Assembly: GCA_002329155.1 (NCBI GenBank)
Contig: DCXY01000028.1
Span: forward strand, 1 to 45,880
Direction: 5' to 3'
Source of the DNA: Stenotrophomonas sp. UBA2124
GTDB taxonomy: Bacteria; Pseudomonadota; Gammaproteobacteria; Xanthomonadales; Xanthomonadaceae
DNA: 45,880 nucleotides
Part shown: positions 27,023 through 36,418 of the stretch, piece after piece
Layout: each line of letters begins with the position of its first letter
How positions within the stretch are numbered: position 1 is the first letter of the stretch
Translations under genes and position numbers: made by a program
Notes under the pieces: model-generated
What the model saw: the letters and a program-made list of their open reading frames with translations, nothing else
What the model was told of the DNA's origin: nothing
The model's database searches: none

Positions 27023-27050
27023 AAAACAGCCGGCTCACGCCGGCTGTTTT
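27023..27050 (+). terminator. Bidirectional intrinsic terminator between gcvP and the M1 peptidase gene
   Basis: AAAACAGCCGGC (27023-27034) pairs with GCCGGCTGTTTT (27039-27050), a perfect 12-bp stem followed by TGTTTG; the opposite strand has a matching T-run. It serves both convergent genes. Confidence 0.9.
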
Positions 27051-27069
27051 TGTTTGCGCCGCTGGTCCG

Positions 27070-29745
27070 TCAGTAGCCCTTCTGCTTCAACCACGCATCA
27101 ACCTGCGGCCTGCGCTCCTGCCGCAGCCTCAGGCGTGTCTGGATGCTGGCCATCACCGTCTCCGCGTCGCGGCGCGAAGTGGCGGCGATGTAGCTGTCGG
27201 CGAATGCCTTGATCTTGTCCACCATCTGCAGGTTGTTGGTACTGGCACCCAGTGAGGGGTAGTAGCCGGCCAGCGAGGTGCCATCGACCAGCGTGTCCAC
27301 CTTCTGCCGATGCGCAGCCGCGAAATCAAAGGCCATGTCGGCATGCTCGCGCGATACGCCGGCGATCATGCCCGCCCCATTGGTTGCACCCGGCTCATCG
27401 GTGATGGCCATGTCCAGCGCACGCTGCGCCAGTGCCTTGTCCTTGGGCATGGCCAGCAGGTGGTAGTACTGGTCGCGCTTCATCGACGAGGTCTCTTTCC
27501 TGGCCAGCGCATGCAGCTTGTCCCACGTGGCGGCGTCGGCATGACGCGCCACCACCGCCAGCACCGTGCGCCGCAGTTCCGGTGACAGCGACTCGGGCCT
27601 GGCAAGGAAGGCATCGAAACGGCGCTGCGCCTCGGCCACCACCTTGGCATCGTCCATGTCGCCAAGCACGCCGATCAGGCTGCTGCGCAGCTGGCGAGTC
27701 TGTGCCGGCTCGCCGTCACGGCCATCCCAACCCAAGCCCGCCAGCACCGGCTCCAGGCGCGTTTGCGCGTAGCGGCGGAATGCGGGTTGGCGGGCAGCAT
27801 CACCGTCGAACAATGCGTCCAGCCCGCTCAGTGTGCGCGCCATCAACTGCCACAGGTCCGCAGGCGCATCGACAGGCAGCGTCGCGCCGAGGTCCAGCAC
27901 GTCCGCTTCCGGCTGCAGGCCCACGGCGGCAAGCGCGCTGGCATCCATCATCACGCCCAGCTGGTCCACCACCGGCAACCGCGCAAAACCGCTGCTCACG
28001 GCCTTGAACTGCTCCGGCGCGTACAGCGTGCGGTAGTAGCCCTTCTGCCCGGCATTGACCAGCACCGGTGCATTGCAGCCCGGCAGTTCCACGTCGGCCT
28101 CGCCATCCACCAGCACGCTCAGTGCTTTTCCGTCGCCACCACGCAGTGTCACCGGCACGCGCCAGCGCAGCGGCTGCTTGTCCTTGCGGTCAACGGTGAA
28201 CTCACCCTGCTGCAGGTGCACGCGCGTATTGCCGCCCGTGCAGGTGCTGCTCGCACGGATCAGCGGAACGCCCGGCTGCAGGGTGAAATCATGCGCTACA
28301 TCAATGAAGTGCTTGCCGGGGGCGGCCCTGTCCATCTCGCGCCACAGGTCATCGGTCACCGCGTTGCCGTAGGCATGGGCGCGCAGGTAGCTGCGCACGC
28401 CATCACGCCATGCATCGGCACCCACGTAATCCTCCAGCATGCCGATCACTGCCGCGCCCTTGCCATAGGTGATGCCATCAAACGCCTGGCTGGCCTGCTC
28501 AACCGTGGCCACGTGCTGCACGATGGGGTGGGTGGTGGCGAAGGCGTCCCGCCCCATCGCGCCACGGCTGGTCAGCGCGGCATCGACACTGTTGAGGTCC
28601 CATTCGGGGTGCAACTTGCGCGTGGTGCGCCCTTCCATCCATGTGGCGAAACCTTCGTTGAGCCACAGGTCGTCCCACCAGGCCATCGTCACCAGATTGC
28701 CGAACCACTGGTGTGCAATCTCGTGCGCGGCAATGCTGAAAACCGCCTGTTTGTCGGAAATGCTGGATGCGGCCGGGTCCACCAGCAGCGCGGCTTCAAA
28801 GGTGAAGATGGCGCCCCAGTTCTCCATCGCGCTGAAGAACTGGCTGCTGCCCGGTGCGGCGATGTTGTCCAGCTTCGGCAGCGGGTAGGCGGTGCCGAAA
28901 TAATCGTTGTACTCGCGCAGCACATCCACACTGCCCTGCAGTGCGAAGCGCGCCTGGTCCACCTTGCCCTTCTGGGTAATCACGCCCACTTCCGTGCCAC
29001 CCTCACCTGCGACCGTGGCGCGATCGAACTCACCACTGGCCATGAACAGCAGGTAGGTGGACATCTTTGGCGTGGTCTGGAACACCACCTGCTTGAGCCC
29101 ATTGCCCAGCTCCCGCGTCTGCGTGACCGGCATGTTGCTCACCGCCATCTGTGCGGCAGGCACGTTGAGGGTGAGGTCGAAGGTGGCCTTGTACGCGGGC
29201 TCATCCCAGGACGGCACGAAGCGACGCGCGTCGGAATTTTCGAACTGGGTGTACAGCGCGCGCCTGCTGCCGGCCTCGGTGGGGTAATCCAGCGCGAACA
29301 GGCCGTTGGCCTGGGTGTTGATGATGCCGCTGTAGTCGGTGTCCAGCGTGTAGCGGCCCGGCGCCAGCGGCTTGCCGAACTGGAAGCTGGCGGTCTGGTT
29401 GGCGGCGTCGATGCTGACCTCCGCCGGCATCTGCCTGCCGCCCTGGGCATCACGCAGCTGGCTGTTGCGGAAGCTCAGCGAGGCTGCCTGCAGCATGATG
29501 CTGTCCGTTGCGGTGAGCACTTCCAGATCAATGCTCACCTTGCCATCGAAGACCATGCGCTCGGCATGCGGGGTGACTTCCACCCGGTAGTGCAGTGGCC
29601 GCGCCGTGCGTGGCAGCTGGGTGGTGATCTGGCTGGTGATCTGGCTGGCTTCGGCCACGGCCGTGGCGGGCGCGGCCTGGGCATGCACGGCAGTGGCACT
29701 GGTGGCCAGCGCAAGGGTGACGGCAACAGCAAGGCAACGGCGCAT
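27070..29745 (-). CDS. Secreted M1-family zinc aminopeptidase
   Basis: Predicted 891 residues from ATG 29745, chosen because GGGAG lies 7 nt upstream and a clean signal peptide follows (RRCLAVAVTLALATSATAVHA); an ATG at 29790 also exists. The M1 exopeptidase motif appears as SAMENWG (near 305-311), with Ser in place of the usual Gly. The zinc site is His341-Glu342-x-x-His345 (AAHEIAHQWFGN), with Glu364 in WLNEGFATWMEG. The ERAP1-like helical C-terminal domain fills the last third. It removes N-terminal residues from peptides, presumably in the periplasm or outside. It has a convergent terminator with gcvP. Confidence 0.93.
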   Translation of the reverse strand: MRRCLAVAVTLALATSATAVHAQAAPATAVAEASQITSQITTQLPRTARPLHYRVEVTPHAERMVFDGKVSIDLEVLTATDSIMLQAASLSFRNSQLRDAQGGRQMPAEVSIDAANQTASFQFGKPLAPGRYTLDTDYSGIINTQANGLFALDYPTEAGSRRALYTQFENSDARRFVPSWDEPAYKATFDLTLNVPAAQMAVSNMPVTQTRELGNGLKQVVFQTTPKMSTYLLFMASGEFDRATVAGEGGTEVGVITQKGKVDQARFALQGSVDVLREYNDYFGTAYPLPKLDNIAAPGSSQFFSAMENWGAIFTFEAALLVDPAASSISDKQAVFSIAAHEIAHQWFGNLVTMAWWDDLWLNEGFATWMEGRTTRKLHPEWDLNSVDAALTSRGAMGRDAFATTHPIVQHVATVEQASQAFDGITYGKGAAVIGMLEDYVGADAWRDGVRSYLRAHAYGNAVTDDLWREMDRAAPGKHFIDVAHDFTLQPGVPLIRASSTCTGGNTRVHLQQGEFTVDRKDKQPLRWRVPVTLRGGDGKALSVLVDGEADVELPGCNAPVLVNAGQKGYYRTLYAPEQFKAVSSGFARLPVVDQLGVMMDASALAAVGLQPEADVLDLGATLPVDAPADLWQLMARTLSGLDALFDGDAARQPAFRRYAQTRLEPVLAGLGWDGRDGEPAQTRQLRSSLIGVLGDMDDAKVVAEAQRRFDAFLARPESLSPELRRTVLAVVARHADAATWDKLHALARKETSSMKRDQYYHLLAMPKDKALAQRALDMAITDEPGATNGAGMIAGVSREHADMAFDFAAAHRQKVDTLVDGTSLAGYYPSLGASTNNLQMVDKIKAFADSYIAATSRRDAETVMASIQTRLRLRQERRPQVDAWLKQKGY

Positions 29746-29855
29746 CAGGCGACTCCCGGTAGTGGTCTGGGCTTGCAAGCTGCCGATCATCCACCGGCCC
29801 GCAGGTACCAGACAGCGCCGGAAGTCATGCTCCCGGCGCGGTACCGGATACCGTC

Positions 29856-30069
29856 TCAGGCTTTCGGTTGCCTGTCCACGTGCAGCGCCACCCGGACGCG
29901 CCCATCGCGCTTGGCCTGGTACATGGCCACGTCAGCCGCGCCCAGCATGGCCTGCCATGCGGTGCCCGCTTCCGGCACGCCCACATACACGCCAATGCTG
30001 GCGGTGATGCGCGGCGCCTTGCCACAGGAAAGCTCCAGCGTGGCCTGGCGCAATGCATCGCACAGCCGG
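29856..30069 (-). pseudogene. C-terminal remnant of a GGDEF diguanylate cyclase
   Basis: The minus frame ending at 29856 reads RLCDALRQATLEL, then ITASIGVYVGV, then GAADVAMYQAKRDGRVRVAL. This is the end of a GGDEF domain (family pattern: ITxSIG, then ADxALYxAKxxGRNRV). The GGDEF signature and everything before it are missing; immediately upstream are the terminator and nitroreductase gene. No start codon or ribosome-binding site supports separate expression. I read it as the stump of a gene replaced or deleted at its 5' side. The rest of 29746-30153 holds the M1 gene promoter side and the nitroreductase terminator. Confidence 0.7.
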
Positions 30070-30075
30070 TTTGAG

Positions 30076-30107
30076 AAGAAAAAAGCCCGCTGGCAGAGCC
30101 AGCGGGC
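30076..30107 (-). terminator. Intrinsic terminator of the nitroreductase gene
   Basis: GCCCGCTGGC (30085-30094) pairs with GCCAGCGGGC (30098-30107). On the minus strand the stem is followed by a T-run (complement of 30076-30084). It lies 46 nt past the nitroreductase stop. Confidence 0.9.
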
Positions 30108-30153
30108 CGTTCGGCCTTGCATCAACGCGCGGGGAGAGTCGCGTGGACGAGGA

Positions 30154-30753
30154 TCAGCCGAACACCTTGAAGCGGGCTTCGTCTTCCATGTAGGTCTTGT
30201 CGCCGAAGGCGGCTTCGTTGGAGCCGAACGGCATCTGCGCACGCAGGCTCCAGTGCGCCGGCACGCCCCAGGATTCACGCACGCCCTGGTCCACCAGCGG
30301 GTTGTAGTGCTGCAGGCTGGCGCCGATGTCGGCGTCGGCCAGCGCGGTCCACACCGCGAACTGGGCCATGCCGTTGGACTGCTCGCCCCAGATCGGGAAG
30401 TTGTCGGCATACAGGGTGAACTGCTCCTGCAGGCTCTTGACCACATCGGTATCGACGAAGAACAGCACGGTACCGGCACCGGCGGCAAAGCCGTTGAGCT
30501 TCTGCTCGGTGGCGGCGAAGGCATCGGCCGGCACCAGGCGGCGCAGCTCGTCCTTGGCGTGTTCCCAGAACTTCTGGTTCTCCGCGCCGTACAGGATCAC
30601 CGCACGCGAGGATTGGGCGTTGAACGCCGAGGGGGCCTCACGCACGGCTTGCTTGATCAGGTGGGTCGTATCGTTCTGGCTGATCGGCAGGTTCTTGCCG
30701 AGGGCGTACTGGGAACGGCGCTTCTTGTAGAGGGCGATGGCTTGGCTGGTCAT
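30154..30753 (-). CDS. Nitroreductase-family FMN oxidoreductase
   Basis: Predicted 199 residues. The N-terminal YKKRRSQYALGKNLPIS and REAPSAFNAQSSRAVIL give the FMN phosphate- and ring-binding segments of the nitroreductase fold. SNGMAQFAVWTALADADIGASLQHYNP and the end MPFGSNEA match the HBN1/YdgI-like subgroup. Such enzymes reduce nitro compounds and quinones with NAD(P)H in the cytoplasm. It is a single gene with a well-spaced promoter overlapped by an inverted repeat, so a repressor or LysR-type regulator probably controls it. No regulator gene is adjacent. Confidence 0.88.
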   Translation of the reverse strand: MTSQAIALYKKRRSQYALGKNLPISQNDTTHLIKQAVREAPSAFNAQSSRAVILYGAENQKFWEHAKDELRRLVPADAFAATEQKLNGFAAGAGTVLFFVDTDVVKSLQEQFTLYADNFPIWGEQSNGMAQFAVWTALADADIGASLQHYNPLVDQGVRESWGVPAHWSLRAQMPFGSNEAAFGDKTYMEDEARFKVFG

Positions 30754-30817
30754 GGTCGGGTCCTGATTGAGCAGACCGGCAACGCCGCCGATCCGTGCTT
30801 GAGGGTGCCCATTCTAT

Positions 30818-30860
30818 TTATCAGTGAAATTGGAACAATCACTCAAATTCCAATAAATAG
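30818..30860 (-). promoter_or_regulatory. Nitroreductase promoter with overlapping inverted-repeat operator
   Basis: On the minus strand TTGAGT (30846-30841) and TGATAA (30823-30818) are separated by exactly 17 nt. The inverted repeat ATTGGAA (30829-30835) and TTCCAAT (30848-30854), 12-nt spacer, straddles the -35. A second outer pair CTATTT/AAATAG (30814-30819, 30855-30860) adds symmetry. The stretch 30811-30880 is strikingly AT-rich for this genome. The layout fits an operator blocking or recruiting polymerase. Confidence 0.6.
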
Positions 30861-30900
30861 TTTCATTTTTAGAACAAAACTCATGGCATCTTGACACAAA

Positions 30901-31109
30901 GCCTTGCGACGCAAGGCCTGCCCCGCTACGACGGCCCTCGCGGAACATCGCATTTCCCGTAGCCCGGGTAAGCAAAGCGCACCCGGGATCCACGCGGACG
31001 ACCGGCCAGCAGGAAGGCAAGGCCGCCTGAGATGGCCGTCGATTTACCGCTGGAGCGAAAAGCCCCGGGTGCGCTCGCGCTTACCCGGGCTACGGGGCTA
31101 CGGGGCTAC
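30901..31109. repeat. REP-like inverted repeat pair and short tandem repeats
   Basis: GCCTTGC-GAC-GCAAGGC forms a hairpin at 30901-30917. A GTAGCCCGGGTAAGC unit at 30959-30987 is repeated in inverse orientation at 31064-31093; each can fold by CCCGGGT/ACCCGGG. Behind the second copy CTACGGGG is repeated about three times (31090-31109). GTAG-headed palindromes in inverted pairs are typical of Stenotrophomonas REP (SMAG-type) elements. Another copy is at 39396-39425. With the promoter region above, this accounts for the 367 nt without a gene (30754-31120). Confidence 0.8.
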
Positions 31110-31120
31110 GGGCTATCGGA

Positions 31121-32191
31121 CTATGGGTTCGAGCTGGCGGACTGAACCGTACCCGCGCCCTGCCCTGCAGGATCCCAGATGCGCCGCCATACCTGGGCCA
31201 GACGCTGCCCGAGCACACCGCGGTTGCCAGCCTGCCGATATGCCGGCAGCAGTTGTCGTGGTGGAATTGCCTGCCATTGGCCGCCATCTGCCTTGGCAAC
31301 TGCGAAATTGAAGTTGTAATCCGGCTCCAGCCCCATGCGCAGGTCACTGAGCACCAGCTCGCCGTTCTGCACCTGTGCGCGCATGAAGCCATGGTTGAAC
31401 CACTGCAGCCGCGCCACCGCCGGAACATCGGCCGCCTGCCGCACGGCCTGCACATTCGAGGGATGGCCACTGAACTGCATCACGCCCCGGTCGGCCCACA
31501 ACGAACGATCACCCACCACATAGCCCTGCGGCGTCATCGCCACCACACGCCACAGCAGTGTGTTGAACGGCATCGGCACCGAGAAGCGTGGCGCGTCGGC
31601 CAGCCCCATCGCCGCCAGCGACTGCGCCGCGGCCTTGTCCACCTGCGCCTTGGCCAGCAGCGACCAGCCCAGGTAGCCGCTGCTCAATACCAGCCCCGCC
31701 AGCAGCGCATGCTGCGCCAGTGGCCGCGTGCGGGCGAACCAGGCAACCCCGCAACCCAGCAGCAGCCACACGGTGTACAGCGGGTCAATGATGAAGACGC
31801 TCGACCACATGGTCGGTGGCGGGTGCAGCGGCCACCACAACTGCGTGCCGTAGACGGTGAAGGCATCCAGCAGCGGGTGGGTGACCAGCGCCAGCACCAT
31901 CGCCCACCACCAGCGCACCGGCGCCTGCGCCACACGGCCATGGCCAAAGCGTCTGTACAGCCACCATATCAACGTGCCGAACAACGGCAGCACGAACAGC
32001 GAATGGCTGAAGCTGCGGTGGATGGTCATCAGACTCACCGGGTTGTCGGTGAAGGCGACGATCAGCAGACCATCCAGATCAGGCAGCGTGGCCAGCGCGG
32101 CACCGGCAAGCAGGGCGGCACGGCGATGGGCAGCGGGTGCGATGGCGGCGGCGATGGCACCGCCAAGAACAATCTGGCTCAGGGAATCCAT
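31121..32191 (-). CDS. YdjM/DUF457-type membrane-bound metal-dependent hydrolase
   Basis: Predicted 356 residues. The start MDSLSQIVLGGAIAAAI and the blocks GAALATLPDLDGLL, TIHRSFSHSLFVLP and VLALVTHPLLDAFTVYGTQL match the YdjM family, with Asp and His residues that could bind metal. About five or six membrane segments lie in the first 200 residues; the last 150 are soluble. E. coli YdjM is LexA-regulated, and I see no LexA box here. The true substrate is unknown. Its stop borders REP repeats. The next gene upstream on the strand ends 68 nt away. Confidence 0.82.
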   Translation of the reverse strand: MDSLSQIVLGGAIAAAIAPAAHRRAALLAGAALATLPDLDGLLIVAFTDNPVSLMTIHRSFSHSLFVLPLFGTLIWWLYRRFGHGRVAQAPVRWWWAMVLALVTHPLLDAFTVYGTQLWWPLHPPPTMWSSVFIIDPLYTVWLLLGCGVAWFARTRPLAQHALLAGLVLSSGYLGWSLLAKAQVDKAAAQSLAAMGLADAPRFSVPMPFNTLLWRVVAMTPQGYVVGDRSLWADRGVMQFSGHPSNVQAVRQAADVPAVARLQWFNHGFMRAQVQNGELVLSDLRMGLEPDYNFNFAVAKADGGQWQAIPPRQLLPAYRQAGNRGVLGQRLAQVWRRIWDPAGQGAGTVQSASSNP

Positions 32192-32259
32192 CGCCTGATC
32201 CTAGCAGCCGGCACAGCAATGACGGGCGATGCCTCACCCGCCACCGCACCTGCGTGCAA

Positions 32260-33081
32260 TCAGGCGGCGCGCTCCTGCCTTGGCTGGCCATCGCGCTTGG
32301 CCATGCCGGGCAGGCAGGCCAGGCTGCGACCGGCATGGTCGAGCAGGCGCAGGCTACCATCGTGGTCCTCAGCCAGCGCGGTCAGGCTCTCCACCCAGTC
32401 GCCATCATTGGCATAGACCAACCCATCGCGTTCCACCAGTGCGGCACGGTGGATGTGGCCGCAGACGATGCCATCCAGCCCGCGCCGGCGCACGTCGTCC
32501 AGGCCGGCCTGCACGAAGCGTTCGATATAACGCTCGGCAGCGGCACTGCGCCGCTTGAGAAACTCGGACAGCGACCAGTAGCGCATGCCCAGCTTGCGCC
32601 GCAGCAGGTTGAACAACCGGTTACCTGTGAGGATGCGGTAATACAGCCAATCGCCGAAGCGCTCCTGCAGGCCACCAAAGTGGGTGACGCCGTCGTAGTC
32701 GTCGCCATGCACCACCAGCAGCCTGCGCCCATCGGCGGTGACGTGGATGGCACGGCGGCGCACCTGCATGGCCGGCAGCATCAGCCCGCAGGTGCGGCGC
32801 AGCGGGGCATCGTGGTTGCCGGGGATGTAGATGATCTCGGTGCCGGCACGGCGCAGTGCGTGCAGCGCCTCGATCACCTCGTTGTGCGCCTGCCGCCAGG
32901 TGGCACGCTTGTGCGAGAGCCACCATAGGTCAACGATGTCGCCCACCAGATACAGCCGTTCGCAGCGCAGCGCGGAAAGAAACCGTGCCAGCTGCGCGGC
33001 GTGGCAGTGGCGCGCGCCCAAATGGGTGTCGGAAATGAACACCGCGCGTCGATGGGGCTGCAGCACCGGCAGGCTGTTCAT
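32260..33081 (-). CDS. LpxH-like calcineurin-type metallophosphoesterase
   Basis: Predicted 273 residues. Metal-site motifs in order: Asp18-x-His20 (ISDTHLGA), Asp48 (LVGDIVDLW), Asn89-His90-Asp91 (IPGNHDAP), HGDDYDG near 125, and CGHIHRAA near 210. It resembles UDP-2,3-diacylglucosamine pyrophosphatases (LpxH) but is longer and carries a distinct middle insert (LLRRKLGMRYWSLSEFLKRR) usual in the UshA-unrelated LpxH-like paralogues. The genuine lpxH is probably elsewhere. Its start overlaps the acyltransferase stop by ATGA, so it should act in the same lipid pathway. Substrate unknown. Confidence 0.85.
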   Translation of the reverse strand: MNSLPVLQPHRRAVFISDTHLGARHCHAAQLARFLSALRCERLYLVGDIVDLWWLSHKRATWRQAHNEVIEALHALRRAGTEIIYIPGNHDAPLRRTCGLMLPAMQVRRRAIHVTADGRRLLVVHGDDYDGVTHFGGLQERFGDWLYYRILTGNRLFNLLRRKLGMRYWSLSEFLKRRSAAAERYIERFVQAGLDDVRRRGLDGIVCGHIHRAALVERDGLVYANDGDWVESLTALAEDHDGSLRLLDHAGRSLACLPGMAKRDGQPRQERAA

Positions 33082-34805
33082 GCCACGGCTCCTGCATCGC
33101 GCAGGTAGCGTTTGCGCTTGTTGGGGCGGACGGCCTGCAGGTCCACCTCGATCAGGCCGTCGATGGCATCACTGAAATCCGGGTCCACGCCGAAGGCGAG
33201 AAAACGTGCACCGCCCGGCTCGCACAGGTCGATGTACTGCCGGTACAGCGTGGGCACGCTGGTGCCGAGCGCGGCCAGGTTGGCCTTGAGCACCTCGAAT
33301 GCCGCCGCTGCATCCAGGTCACCAAAGCAGGGCGGCGCGGCGAAGTACTGGAACGGCCGGTTGGATTCGGCCAGCCCATGCCCTGCACCGTAATAACGCT
33401 GGTAATAGGCCACCAGCTGCTCGCGCGCGGCCAGCGGCAGTGCCGCACTGATGGACACCGCACCAAACAGGTAGCGGATGCCCGGCTGGCAGCGCAGGTA
33501 GGCACCAATGCCCTGCCACAGGTAATCCAGGCTGCGGCTGCCCCAGTACGCGGGCACCACGAAGCTGCGGCCCAGCTCCAGGCCCTCGGCGATGCGGGTG
33601 ATGGCGTCGTCCGAATAACGGAACAGGCCGGCGGTATACAGCCCCGGCAGGCCACTGCGGGCCAGCGCGTGGGCGCCGCGCATCACCCGGTAGGCGCCGG
33701 CGATGCGCTGCTCTGGTGCATCCCACACCACGATGTGCTGGTAATGCGGGTCGTAACTGTCCAGGTCACGGCTGCGGCCGGTGCCCTCACCCACCTCGCG
33801 GAAGGTGAGCTCGCGCAGCCGCCCCAGCTCCAGCAGCAGGGGTGAATCGGCCCCGCATTGGGCCAGCAGAATCTGCTTGCCGTCGCCGGTCTGGCCCAGC
33901 ACGGTGGCCGCCGCAAGTTCGGCGCATATCAGCTCCGCCGGCAACGGCGCGGCCAACGGCTCAGGGCCGGTACCGGCCGCCTCCTGCTCCGGCTGCTGGC
34001 GCTCATGCCCCAAGGTATACAGCGCATCGCGCACGGCCTGCAGCTGCTGCGCCGGCTCCTGGTCTTCGGCCAGGCGCATCGGCTGGCCCACCTGCAGCCG
34101 CAACGGGCGGCCACGGCGGGCGAACATCTCACGTGCCAGCAGCGCGGTGCCGGCCGGCTTGAACACCGCCGAGGCTCCATAGAACAGCGCCGAGTTGCGC
34201 GCCAGCACCCGCACCGGCAACACCGGCGCCTGAGTGGCGCGGGCGAAGCGGACAAAACCACGGTTCCAGCGCCCATCGCGAATGCCCTGCAGTGACAGCC
34301 GCGACACCTCGCCGGCCGGAAACACGATCACGCACTGCTCAGCGGCCAGCGCCTGCTCCACTGCCTCCAGGCTGGCCCGCTGGGCGCGGCCGCCAAGAAT
34401 GCGCACCGGCAGCAGCAGTTCGCGCAGCGGCTCCAGCTCCAGCAGCAGGTCGTTGGCGATGATGCGCACATCGCGCCGTACCCGGCCCACCGCATCCAGC
34501 AGGGCCAGCGCATCCAGCGCACCGGAGGGGTGATTGGCGACAATCAGCAGGCGCCCGCTGGCCGGTATCCGCGCCAGTGCGGTGCTGTCGATGCTGTAGC
34601 CTGTTTCCAGAAAGGCCAGTGCCTCGGCCACGAAGTCAAAGCCGCGCACGCCTGCGCTGCGCCGCAGGAAATCGCGCAGCTGGCCAAAGCGTGACCAGCG
34701 CCCCACCGTGCGCAGCAGCGGCCTTGCCAGCTGGCCGCGCGGGCCCTGGAACCACTCCGGATAGCGTTGCTGCAGGCGTTGCTCGATTTGCTGCATGGGG
34801 TTCAC
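33078..34805 (-). CDS. OlsF-like two-domain acyltransferase (PlsC-type plus OlsB/GNAT-type)
   Basis: Predicted 575 residues. The N-terminal half (about 60-270) is a lysophospholipid acyltransferase with ANHPSGALDALAL (His92, Asp98) and FPAGEVSRLS. The C-terminal half (about 300-560) is an OlsB/hemolysin-like acyl-ACP N-acyltransferase, with ELGRLRELTFREVGEGTGR, DLDSYDPHYQHIVVWD and AYRVMRG. The same two activities are fused in OlsF, which makes ornithine lipids in Serratia and Flavobacterium. Here it is the first gene of a two-gene operon with the LpxH-like phosphoesterase. Ornithine or another amino-acid acceptor is inferred, not shown. Confidence 0.82.
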   Translation of the reverse strand: MNPMQQIEQRLQQRYPEWFQGPRGQLARPLLRTVGRWSRFGQLRDFLRRSAGVRGFDFVAEALAFLETGYSIDSTALARIPASGRLLIVANHPSGALDALALLDAVGRVRRDVRIIANDLLLELEPLRELLLPVRILGGRAQRASLEAVEQALAAEQCVIVFPAGEVSRLSLQGIRDGRWNRGFVRFARATQAPVLPVRVLARNSALFYGASAVFKPAGTALLAREMFARRGRPLRLQVGQPMRLAEDQEPAQQLQAVRDALYTLGHERQQPEQEAAGTGPEPLAAPLPAELICAELAAATVLGQTGDGKQILLAQCGADSPLLLELGRLRELTFREVGEGTGRSRDLDSYDPHYQHIVVWDAPEQRIAGAYRVMRGAHALARSGLPGLYTAGLFRYSDDAITRIAEGLELGRSFVVPAYWGSRSLDYLWQGIGAYLRCQPGIRYLFGAVSISAALPLAAREQLVAYYQRYYGAGHGLAESNRPFQYFAAPPCFGDLDAAAAFEVLKANLAALGTSVPTLYRQYIDLCEPGGARFLAFGVDPDFSDAIDGLIEVDLQAVRPNKRKRYLRDAGAVA

Positions 34806-34919
34806 CGTCGGCCCGTTTGGCCGGGAGCCTGCGCCCGGCAGACGGCAATGCGGTTGCGCTTTTACGGCAGTTCCGTGACCGGGCGCCTTAACCGGATGGA
34901 AACACCCCTCCAGTCACTA

Positions 34920-34947
34920 TTCCGGCGGCGCCAACTGCGTGTATCAT
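34920..34947 (+). promoter_or_regulatory. Candidate metK promoter
   Basis: TATCAT at 34942-34947 is a good -10; TTCCGG at 34920-34925, 16 nt upstream, is a weak -35. The resulting leader would be only about 35 nt, too short for a SAM riboswitch. Confidence 0.45.
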
Positions 34948-34988
34948 GCGCGCCATCTTTTCATCCGAATCAAGGGATATAAAGCCTG

Positions 34989-36224
<1,236 letters not shown>

Positions 36225-36247
36225 TCAGCCCACTGCCAATGTGTTAC

Positions 36248-36279
36248 CAGAAAGGCCACCTGCAAGGGTGGCCTTTCTG
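36248..36279 (+). terminator. Intrinsic terminator of metK
   Basis: CAGAAAGGCCACC (36248-36260) pairs with GGTGGCCTTTCTG (36267-36279), a perfect 13-bp stem with a 6-nt loop, followed by TTT. Confidence 0.9.
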
Positions 36280-36418
36280 TTTGGGCAGCCCCGGCATCAG
36301 CAATGCGGCTGCAGATGTGCCGCTTCCGCTGCGGCACGCCGTTGCCGGAGATTGAGCTCCCGAACATCACACCTGCTCTCACGCCACCTGCGCGGGCCGA
36401 TGCACTACCATCGCCGCC

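Noticed and set aside
27763..30894. 1043-codon open frame antisense to the M1 peptidase and nitroreductase genes
   Set aside because: It spans two genuine genes, two terminators and a promoter on the other strand and has no domain resemblance.
34806..34988. SAM riboswitch before metK
   Set aside because: The likely -10 leaves a leader of about 35 nt and no SAM aptamer segments are seen.
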